A program made the translations under genes and the position numbers. Positions 6,877 to 13,100 of a stretch of DNA of 13,100 nucleotides are shown in pieces. This DNA comes from Clostridiaceae bacterium (GTDB taxonomy: Bacteria > Bacillota > Clostridia > Saccharofermentanales > DTU023): the NCBI GenBank assembly GCA_012728535.1, contig JAAYEX010000266.1, positions 1 through 13,100 on the forward strand, in the 5' to 3' direction. Under the pieces are notes generated by a model. The model was not told the DNA's origin and searched no databases. It saw nothing but the letters and a program-made list of their open reading frames with translations. The stretch's first letter is position 1, and every line of letters begins with the position of its first letter.

Positions 6877-8043
6877 TTACAATTGATAAATCGCCGAGAA
6901 AACCCGGCGCGCGTATGAATCTGTCATTCCGGCGATATAATCCACGATCTTGCGCACAGGCGAAGCAGTAAATTCCGGATGTTGGCTATAAAACTCGAAG
7001 AATTTCTGACTATTTTCATCATACCTGTTCTGGGGCATAGTTCGTGACAACTTGAGGAAATGCTCAAAGAGCCCTTCAATAATATTACGTGATTCTCGTT
7101 CAAAGCGGCGGACTTTAGTCGCATTATAAATACGGCTTGCGTTAATTTCTGTAAGTTCCTTGAGTGCAATTCCAATTTCCGAAGACAGACAAATTGCATC
7201 CTGGCCCCAGCTGTTTCTTATCACATCCTGTACCAGTGTATTTACAATAGCGCTGTTATTCTCACCCAAAGTAGAACGCAGGTCTTCCGGCAACTCGGCA
7301 AAAGACATTAAGTTTGACCGCTCCGCATCTTCTATGTCACGACCGACATAAGCTATACGATCACAAAGTCTGACTACACAGGCTTCCAGAGTTGCAGGCA
7401 TGACCAGACCTGCTTTTGTCTCCAAAAGGTCTTCTTCCGTCTTACTGCGATCAGGACGTAAAACATACTCAGAGTACATTTCACCGCAATGAGATACGAT
7501 ACCGTCACGAACCTCAAAGCTCAGGTTAAGGCCGTGCTTTCCGTTATCATCAGTCAGCAAATCAACCACACGGAGACTATGTAGCTCATGTTGAAAGCTG
7601 AACTCAGCTCCATGCTGCTGAATTAATTCATTGAGGACAGTCTCACCGGAATGGCCAAAAGGCGCATGGCCGAGATCGTGGCCCATAGCTATTGCTCGGA
7701 TCAGATGTGTGTTTAGGCTAAGAGCACTTCCGATCACTTCCGCCAAATAGCTGACATAAAGCACATGCTCCATACGGGTACAAACATGGTCGTTTTGCGG
7801 ATTGAAAAATACTTGTGTTTTATGACGCAGGCGTCGAAATGGCAATGAATAAAGGATGCGCCCGGTATCACGTTCAAAAATTGTACGGACTTTACATTCC
7901 TTTTCCTGATTCACACGTCCACGGCTCTGAGATGAAAGCTGAGCAAAAGGAGAGAGAGTCTGCTCTTCACCTCGTTCTTTAATCTGCCGCGGTGTTATTG
8001 CGCTTTTTTCGTTATCAAAAAATGACTTCTGTTTCTCGCTCAT
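6877..8043 (-). CDS. dgt: dGTPase-like deoxynucleoside triphosphate triphosphohydrolase (HD family)
   Basis: This cytoplasmic enzyme family cuts dNTPs to deoxynucleoside plus triphosphate and so limits dNTP pools. The 388 residues show the family layout: a tail ending in RTIFERDTGRILYSLPFRRLRHKTQVF (54-79), the first metal His in RMEHVLYV (H93), GHDLGHAPFGHSGE (121-134) with H122/D123, CDRIAYVGRDIEDA (227-240) with D228, and a late DYIAGMTDSYA (368-378). The length suits the shorter dGTPase-like proteins of Gram-positive bacteria, whose nucleotide preference is often broader than dGTP. The ATG at 8043 has AAGGA 8 bases upstream. It lies between pcrA (51-base gap) and the yfbR-like gene (13-base gap). 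The family is certain; dGTP specificity is not. Confidence 0.92.
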   Translation of the reverse strand: MSEKQKSFFDNEKSAITPRQIKERGEEQTLSPFAQLSSQSRGRVNQEKECKVRTIFERDTGRILYSLPFRRLRHKTQVFFNPQNDHVCTRMEHVLYVSYLAEVIGSALSLNTHLIRAIAMGHDLGHAPFGHSGETVLNELIQQHGAEFSFQHELHSLRVVDLLTDDNGKHGLNLSFEVRDGIVSHCGEMYSEYVLRPDRSKTEEDLLETKAGLVMPATLEACVVRLCDRIAYVGRDIEDAERSNLMSFAELPEDLRSTLGENNSAIVNTLVQDVIRNSWGQDAICLSSEIGIALKELTEINASRIYNATKVRRFERESRNIIEGLFEHFLKLSRTMPQNRYDENSQKFFEFYSQHPEFTASPVRKIVDYIAGMTDSYARRVFSAIYQL

Positions 8044-8094
8044 CTCTTAATTCCTTTTGTGAATACAGTTTTTGTAAAAAGCTGTAGGTAAGCA

Positions 8095-10473
8095 TTACTC
8101 TTTAGTCAGGAAAGACTGGCTTGCCATGAATCTTTTTGTTTCTCCGTCAAAATCTATAGTTAATATTGCATCACCGCTAACCAAATTGATCTTTATGATT
8201 TCACCTACACCGCGGTTTGCATGTCTTACTTTATCGCCTATCGAAAGATCATTCGGATCCAATCCACCGGTCTTCCCTGAACTTTGCCCAATGCGCTCAC
8301 TGAATGCTGAAGCAAAAGTGGAAGCGAATAAATTGCGGTCAGATCGCATTCCGGCGGCTGAGCTATAATCACGCTGTTGTACAGCAGTACCTCGCCTTTG
8401 CATGAGATCTTCCGGGATGGACTCAAGGAAACGGGATGGAATATTGTACTGGGTTGATCCGAACAATAGACGGTTAGTTGCAGTTGTTATCAGCAGCTCC
8501 TGCTTTGCCCTGGTGACTGCGACATAAGCTAGCCGGCGTTCCTCCTCTAACCCGTCGGGACTTTCGAAACAGCGTGAACTGGGGAAAATACCTTCTTCCG
8601 CTCCCACCAGATATACAACATCGAACTCAAGGCCTTTTGCACTATGAATAGTCATCAGGCTGACCAGGGGTTCTTCGCCTTCAGTGTCCTGATCCGTGTA
8701 TAAAGCTGTACGTTCAAGAAAGCTCTGCAGAATCGTTAATGGTGTAAGCTCTTTTTCTTCTTCCTCATAGAAAGGATCGTCAAAGGCTCCCTCTTCATCC
8801 TCGCGCAGAAGGTTAGCTTCAAATTCCAGAGCATCAGATAACAGTTCCTGCAGGTTTTCCAAACGTGACGGAGCTTCAGCATTACCACGTCCCGCTTCTT
8901 CCTCTAAAGCTGCTACCATGCCTGAGCTATGTTCAACTAAACGTATGAAGTCAGCCAGATTCATATCGCTGTCAGCTTGTTCCAGTTTCGATCTCAGCCC
9001 TTCAATCAGCTTGGCAAAACCTGACACGCGCCCTGCGGCCCGTGCTAAGTCTTCGTAAACGCCGGCATTGCGTGCAATTTCCAGCATGCTGACGTTATTT
9101 TCGCCGGCCAGAGCATTAATGCGCTCTACAGTAACCTCGCCAATGCCTCGACGGGGCACTTGCACCGCGCGGCGGAAGGCGACATCGTCGTCCGGGGTCA
9201 TTATCAATCTCAGGTAGGCAGTCACGTCTTTAATCTCGCGTCTGTCATAGAAACGAGTACCACCATAGATATGATAGTTAATATTACTGTCACGCAAAGC
9301 AGATTCAATATTTCTTGAAAGAGCATTCATCCTGTAAAGCACGGCAAAAGACAGATCGTCCGGCTTATCTTCTGCTTGCAGCCTTCTGGCGATGTCGCGG
9401 GCAACAAAGCGAGCTTCATCAAAATGGTCCTCTGCACGATAAAGCATGATCGGCTCACCGCCATCGATGGCAGTCCAGAGGCGTTTGTGCTTGCGCGCAG
9501 TATTTTCCTGAATAATATTATTTGCTGCCGCCAAAATGACGGAAGTTGAGCGATAGTTTTGCTCCAGGCGTATAACCGTAGCATCGGGAAAATCCTGCTC
9601 AAAATCCAGGATATTTTGTACATCGGCACCCCGGAAAGAGTAGATGGACTGGTCATCATCGCCGACAACACAGAGGTTTTTGTATTTGTCCGAAAGTCTC
9701 AGAACCAGGTCATACTGCACCCTGTTTGTGTCCTGATATTCATCCACCAGAATATATCGGAATTGATGTTGATACTGGGCCAGAATATGTGGCTGCTCTG
9801 CAAATAACCTCAGCGTCTGCAGAAGAATATCATCAAAATCCATTGCATTACGCTCAAACAGAGCTTTTTGATATTTCTCGTAGATTTTAGCCAGGTCTTC
9901 AGCCATATAGGAAGAACGACTTTTTCTGATATCTGACGGCTTCATGCCTTTATTTTTGAAATTACCTATTCGGTTCAGGGCCTCACGAGGTGTTAGCGTC
10001 CGTTTAGATATATTCAGCTCTTCCAGCACATCCCGCATAACCCGCTCCTGATCACTGGTATCGAAAATAGCGAACTGCGAACGATAGCCAAGCATTTCGG
10101 CATGTCGACGTAAGATACGCAGCATCATAGAATGAAAGGTTCCGATCCAGGCTCCGCGTGCAGAAAGCCCGATCAAATCGGAGATGCGTTCTTTCATCTC
10201 GTTAGCTGCCTTATTGGTAAAAGTAATTGCCAATATTTGAGCCGGATGCACATCCATATGCTTTACCAGCCAGGCAACACGACTGGTTATCACACGTGTT
10301 TTACCTGAACCTGCTCCGGCCAGAACCAGAAGAGGACCTTCGGTTGTAAGAACAGCGCGCCGCTGTTCCGGATTGAGATTAGCCAGTAGAGTCTCATCAC
10401 TGCTGTTGACTTCACCGGCTTCAGCGGGCGCTGTATTTTGATTTATAAAAGGATCAATTTGATTTGATTGCAC
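8095..10473 (-). CDS. pcrA: PcrA/UvrD-type superfamily 1A DNA helicase
   Basis: This 3'-5' ATP-driven DNA helicase acts in excision repair, replication restart and clearing proteins from DNA. The motifs are complete: Q motif LNPEQRRAV (33-41), Walker A AGAGSGKT (52-59), ITFTNKAANEM (83-93), GTFHSMM (111-117), DFDDIL (212-217), VDEYQD (243-248), GDDDQSIYSFRGA (271-283), LEQNYRST (303-310), TIHSAKGLEFD (608-618) and VAVTRAKQ (651-658). Residues 742-790 (IGDKVRHANRGVGEI) are the PcrA-type C-terminal Tudor-like domain that contacts RNA polymerase in relatives. At 792 residues it is longer than usual, partly from a very acidic insert at about 555-575. The start is GTG, directly after the TAA of hpf, with GGAG (10483-10480) 6 bases away; the next Met is at residue 73, after the Q and Walker motifs, so the GTG is needed. 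Confidence 0.95.
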   Translation of the reverse strand: MQSNQIDPFINQNTAPAEAGEVNSSDETLLANLNPEQRRAVLTTEGPLLVLAGAGSGKTRVITSRVAWLVKHMDVHPAQILAITFTNKAANEMKERISDLIGLSARGAWIGTFHSMMLRILRRHAEMLGYRSQFAIFDTSDQERVMRDVLEELNISKRTLTPREALNRIGNFKNKGMKPSDIRKSRSSYMAEDLAKIYEKYQKALFERNAMDFDDILLQTLRLFAEQPHILAQYQHQFRYILVDEYQDTNRVQYDLVLRLSDKYKNLCVVGDDDQSIYSFRGADVQNILDFEQDFPDATVIRLEQNYRSTSVILAAANNIIQENTARKHKRLWTAIDGGEPIMLYRAEDHFDEARFVARDIARRLQAEDKPDDLSFAVLYRMNALSRNIESALRDSNINYHIYGGTRFYDRREIKDVTAYLRLIMTPDDDVAFRRAVQVPRRGIGEVTVERINALAGENNVSMLEIARNAGVYEDLARAAGRVSGFAKLIEGLRSKLEQADSDMNLADFIRLVEHSSGMVAALEEEAGRGNAEAPSRLENLQELLSDALEFEANLLREDEEGAFDDPFYEEEEKELTPLTILQSFLERTALYTDQDTEGEEPLVSLMTIHSAKGLEFDVVYLVGAEEGIFPSSRCFESPDGLEEERRLAYVAVTRAKQELLITTATNRLLFGSTQYNIPSRFLESIPEDLMQRRGTAVQQRDYSSAAGMRSDRNLFASTFASAFSERIGQSSGKTGGLDPNDLSIGDKVRHANRGVGEIIKINLVSGDAILTIDFDGETKRFMASQSFLTKE

Positions 10474-11016
10474 TTAATACTCCGGTTCAATAAGACCGTA
10501 ATTGCCATCGTTACGTTTGTAAATCAGGGCAACCTTATTATTCTCTTCACTAAGGAAAAGCAGGAAAGAGTGTCCCAGCATTTCCATTTGAATAATGGCC
10601 TCGTCCGGTGTCATAGGATCAATCTGGAAGCTCTTGCGACGAATAATATCCATCTCCATCTGAGGCTCCTCTTCGGGAACGGAGAATTCCTCATTGGCAA
10701 AAAAGTCTCTCATGTAAGCATATTCTTTCTTCTGCTTCTTCATTCGAGATTTCTGTTTGCGTATCTGGCGCTCCAGCTTGTTAATAGTCTGTTCAACGGC
10801 AGAAATTGAATCGGGGGCATCTGCTTCCGCGCGATAATAGTGTCTGCGGATCTTGATGGTCATCTCTGCACGCACCTGATCACCCTCCGGTTGAATCATT
10901 ACATCTGCGCGCGCTTCATCGCCGAAGTAGCGAGCGAATTTCTCCAGCTTTCTTTCGATCTTCTCTTTTTGCTGGTCACTGACACGAATATCTTTGCCTA
11001 AAATCTCTATATGCAT
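10474..11016 (-). CDS. hpf: Long-form ribosome hibernation promoting factor
   Basis: This 180-residue long HPF binds the 30S decoding region and dimerises ribosomes into inactive 100S particles in slow growth. The N-terminal domain (1-100) begins MHIEILGKDIRVSD and ends TINKLERQIRKQKSRMKKQ. The C-terminal dimerisation domain (about 123-178) carries RRKSFQIDPMTPDEA, IQMEMLGHSFLLF and DGNYGLIEPE. I place the start at ATG 11016-11014, not at the GTG two codons upstream: AAGGAG (11030-11025) is 8 bases from the ATG but only 2 from the GTG, and the family usually starts just here. It is the first gene after an extended -10 promoter and leads the pcrA-dgt-yfbR block. Its stop abuts the pcrA start. 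Confidence 0.95.
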   Translation of the reverse strand: MHIEILGKDIRVSDQQKEKIERKLEKFARYFGDEARADVMIQPEGDQVRAEMTIKIRRHYYRAEADAPDSISAVEQTINKLERQIRKQKSRMKKQKKEYAYMRDFFANEEFSVPEEEPQMEMDIIRRKSFQIDPMTPDEAIIQMEMLGHSFLLFLSEENNKVALIYKRNDGNYGLIEPEY

Positions 11017-11068
11017 TTGCACTGCTCCTTTCGCTTTCCAAGTGAATGGATGCTTTTTCGATGTCTAT

Positions 11069-11077
11069 ATTATAGCA
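11069..11077 (-). promoter_or_regulatory. Extended -10 promoter of the hpf operon
   Basis: The minus strand reads TGCTATAAT, a perfect TATAAT with an upstream TGn. No good -35 lies 16-18 bases upstream. Transcription would begin near 11062, leaving a leader of about 45 bases before the hpf ATG. Confidence 0.65.
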
Positions 11078-11147
11078 GTTTATAACGGTCCGAAAAGGTA
11101 TCATCTTACTATATTCAGCATAAACAAAAAAGAAAATGAATTTCTAT

Positions 11148-11176
11148 TTTTGACAGTCAAAATGTGTCAATACGAT
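11148..11176 (+). promoter_or_regulatory. Candidate OPT gene promoter overlapping a 15-base palindrome
   Basis: TTGACA (11150-11155) is a consensus -35 on the plus strand. The nearest -10-like hexamer is TACGAT (11171-11176), at a short 15-base spacing, so the promoter call is weak. The -35 lies inside the perfect inverted repeat TTTTGAC-A-GTCAAAA (11148-11162), and TGTCA recurs at 11165-11169. This could be an operator for an unidentified regulator. Confidence 0.35.
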
Positions 11177-11231
11177 CCTTTCTTTAGTGTTAATATCTAT
11201 TCTTATAGAAGAAAAGTCTAAGGAGGCTCTA

Positions 11232-12896
11232 ATGAAGAAGGAAAAGCAATCATCTTTGTTTCCCGATTTCAGCGTCAGAGCATTGGTTTTGGCGATATTC
11301 GGTTCGATTCTCATGACTGCGTCATCAATGTATGTTGCATTGCGCATGAGCGCCCTGCCCTGGCCGACAATATTTGTTGCAGTACTGTCACTTACCTTAA
11401 TGCGACTTTTCAAAAGCAAGAGCCTGAAAGAGGTTAACGTCGCTTCTACCGGTATGTCCGCCGGAGCAATGGTAGCCGGGGGTCTTGCCTTTACCATTCC
11501 GGGTTTGTTTATGAGCGGTGTCTGGACAATTCCTGAAGAAGGAAGTGACAGCTCCCTTCTGGGACGTTATGGGTGGGTAATCTTCCTGGTCGCTCTTATC
11601 GGAGTAATCTTGGGCACTTTGCTCTGTGCTCTATACAGGAAACGTGCCATTGAACAACTGAAACTTCCCTATCCCATCGGGCAGGCTTCTGCTGAAACCT
11701 TGAAAGCCGGCCACGAAGGCGGCAGCAAAGCCAGGGTTCTCTTTACCGCTCTTATTGTAGCTGCTTTCTTTGTTTTGTTACGGGATCGCTTTCAACTCAT
11801 CCCCGGTATAGTAACTTTTTCGCTGGCAGGAGTAAGCATAGCCTTTCAGCTTTCACCCATGGCTATCGGTATCGGTTCCTTGATCGGCTTCAAATCGACT
11901 GCCTTATGGTTAGCCGGTGCAGCAATTGGAGCAATCGTTATCAATCGTATAGGGGTCAGCCTGCAATGGTTTGCTTCAGCTGCTGAAGCTGCATCCTTTA
12001 TTCAGATTGCCTCTATCGGCCTTATGGTCGGATCTGGCCTGGCTACTCTGCTGGTCTCTATGATTGGGAGCTGGCGCAGCAGAAAGTCTCAAGAAAACAC
12101 AGAAGAAAACGTCACTGACGAAGAAACTGATATCAGCCAAATCCGCAAAAAAGTGCGCTTGCCACTGGGACTGTTTGCTGTTGCAGCCGCCTTTGTCTTG
12201 TCAATTTTGCTGGGACTGGCTGTGCCTGTTTCCTTGTTGCTCTTAGTTGGAGTCTTTTTAGCCAGTGCTATGTCAACTATTATTACAGGCGAAACCGGGC
12301 TCAATCCGATGGAGATCTTCGGCATCCTTGTGCTACTGGCAATACGCCTGTTAGTACCGCTGACAGCTGAACATGCTTTCCTGATTGCGGCCATCGTAGC
12401 TGTCGCCTGCGGTTACGCAGGTGACATGATGAACGACTTCAAAACCGGCTCTATCCTTGGGACAGCCCCTTCATCACAATTGCTTATCGAATTCATCGGT
12501 GGTTTTTTCGGTGCCATTACAGCAACCCTGGCTTTTGTTGCTTTAGCTTCAAGCTATGGCGGCTTCGGTCCCGAATTCGGATTGCCGGCAGCTCAGGCCC
12601 AAAGTGTTACTGCCATGATCGCAGGTATCGGCAATCCGCTGGTCTTTATTCTCGCAGCAGTTGTCGGGATTATACTGGTTTTACTGAAAATTCCGGCGAC
12701 GATCATAGGAATCGGCCTGCTGCTAACAGGTGCAGGCCTGGCAATTCCGATTTTTGCAGGTGGTGTACTGGAGCTGATTATCCGCAAGAAAAAGAGCGAC
12801 AAGGAAGGTCCGCTGCAATTGGTCTCGGCTGGCCTGCTTGGCGGTGAAGGTATTACCGGGACGATACTGGCCATAGTAGCCATGTTTGCCAGATAA
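11232..12896 (+). CDS. OPT-family transporter (oligopeptide transporter superfamily)
   Basis: This polytopic inner-membrane transporter of 554 residues has many hydrophobic segments spread over the whole length, split by one charged cytoplasmic-type loop at about 282-308. Family signatures are RMSALPWPTIF near the first helices, ASTGMSAGAMVAGGLAF (71-87), LPYPIGQASAETLKAG (145-160), ITGETGLNPMEIFG (351-364), CGYAGDMMNDFKTGSILGT (393-411) with SQLLIEFIGG following, and GLLGGEGITGTI (534-545). OPT proteins are secondary transporters for oligopeptides or metal chelates; bacterial members are mostly uncharacterised, so the substrate is not assigned. The start is ATG 11232, with AGGAGG (11221-11226) 5 bases upstream. 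A GTG fifteen codons earlier is in frame but lacks a comparable site. It is a single gene, divergent from hpf and closed by a terminator. Confidence 0.92.
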   Translation: MKKEKQSSLFPDFSVRALVLAIFGSILMTASSMYVALRMSALPWPTIFVAVLSLTLMRLFKSKSLKEVNVASTGMSAGAMVAGGLAFTIPGLFMSGVWTIPEEGSDSSLLGRYGWVIFLVALIGVILGTLLCALYRKRAIEQLKLPYPIGQASAETLKAGHEGGSKARVLFTALIVAAFFVLLRDRFQLIPGIVTFSLAGVSIAFQLSPMAIGIGSLIGFKSTALWLAGAAIGAIVINRIGVSLQWFASAAEAASFIQIASIGLMVGSGLATLLVSMIGSWRSRKSQENTEENVTDEETDISQIRKKVRLPLGLFAVAAAFVLSILLGLAVPVSLLLLVGVFLASAMSTIITGETGLNPMEIFGILVLLAIRLLVPLTAEHAFLIAAIVAVACGYAGDMMNDFKTGSILGTAPSSQLLIEFIGGFFGAITATLAFVALASSYGGFGPEFGLPAAQAQSVTAMIAGIGNPLVFILAAVVGIILVLLKIPATIIGIGLLLTGAGLAIPIFAGGVLELIIRKKKSDKEGPLQLVSAGLLGGEGITGTILAIVAMFAR

Positions 12897-12919
12897 AGAA
12901 ACAGACATTTCAGCTGATT

Positions 12920-12960
12920 AAAAAGCCGCCTGTCCTGTTCCGGATAAGCGGCTTTTTATA
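12920..12960 (+). terminator. Intrinsic terminator after the OPT gene
   Basis: AAAAAGCCGC (12920-12929) pairs with GCGGCTTTTT (12948-12957). After one mismatch the inner TGTCC/GGATA continues the stem (one G-T pair) around the 6-base loop TGTTCC. The following TTTTTATATT is the U-tract. The A-tract on the 5' side means it could also stop transcription from the right on the minus strand. Confidence 0.9.
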
Positions 12961-13100
12961 TTAAACAAAGTATAAATTTCTAATTATCTTTTTATATTTT
13001 CTTAAATGCTCGTAAAGCCTTATTCTATGTGCTTTCGAGTATTTTTACTGTAGGAAGATACTTCACGTTTCTTTGCATATTTCCTCATGTCTTAGCTGTC
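12961..13100. other. AT-rich end of window, no supported gene
   Basis: After the terminator the last 140 bases hold no reading frame with a credible ribosome binding site and no recognised RNA. Short minus-strand frames exist but are at chance length. Confidence 0.6.

Larger units (their letters stand above)
11017..11231. promoter_or_regulatory. Divergent promoter region between hpf and the OPT transporter gene
   Basis: This is a 215-base AT-rich stretch. For hpf the minus strand carries a good extended -10. For the OPT gene the plus strand carries a TTGACA and a palindrome but no clear -10 at normal spacing. No RNA gene or riboswitch fold was recognised. Confidence 0.7.

Noticed and set aside
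11020..11022. GTG start for hpf
   Set aside because: It is only 2 bases from the Shine-Dalgarno sequence, whereas the ATG two codons later is 8 bases away and matches the usual family start.
11187..11231. Upstream GTG start for the OPT gene adding 15 residues
   Set aside because: The ATG at 11232 has an ideal AGGAGG 5 bases away, and the extra residues would cover that site.
13018..13086. A 22-codon minus-strand frame from ATG and a short frame ending near 13063 at the right edge
   Set aside because: They are chance length, lack a good ribosome binding site, show no recognisable sequence, and are too short to judge as the end of a gene outside the window.

Overview
The window looks like chromosomal DNA of a mid-GC anaerobic Firmicute of the class Clostridia. 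The evidence is the gene set (long-form HPF, PcrA-type helicase, single FolC, OPT transporter), the strong AGGAGG-type ribosome binding sites, and above all a dockerin protein beside a cohesin protein. Genus and species cannot be read from the sequence. GC is in the mid-forties in the stretches I counted. No rRNA, tRNA, CRISPR array, insertion sequence or prophage gene was seen.

Layout: nine genes lie on the minus strand, read from about 11,070 down to 1, and one gene lies on the plus strand at the right. The first minus-strand block is hpf - pcrA - dgt - yfbR-like (11016 to 6261). It is served by a good extended -10 promoter at 11069-11077 and covers ribosome hibernation, DNA repair and deoxynucleotide turnover. 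After a 215-base AT-rich gap with its own candidate promoter and a perfect 15-base palindrome comes a cell-surface and folate block (6045 to 1): a membrane-targeted glucosaminidase-like enzyme ending in a dockerin, a type I membrane protein starting with a cohesin, a GtrA-family membrane protein, folC, and the start of a TPR protein cut by the window edge. Gaps in this block are 17, 5, 32 and 57 bases, so it is probably one operon. Divergent from hpf is an OPT-family transporter (11232-12896), closed by a strong intrinsic terminator.

The most interesting part is the dockerin/cohesin pair. The dockerin is the C-terminus of the upstream gene and the cohesin is the N-terminus of the next, so the two putative partner modules sit back to back in about 670 bp. 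The likely reading is a small, non-cellulosomal surface complex: a single-cohesin membrane receptor that holds a peptidoglycan-hydrolase-like enzyme at the membrane. The receptor also has an uncharacterised extracellular region and an 89-residue acidic cytoplasmic tail. The cohesin-coding stretch is compositionally unlike the rest of its gene (third-position GC about 22% against about 45% by hand count), which suggests the gene is a mosaic.

Several starts were set from ribosome binding sites: TTG for the dockerin gene, GTG for pcrA and gtrA, and internal ATGs for hpf and the OPT gene.
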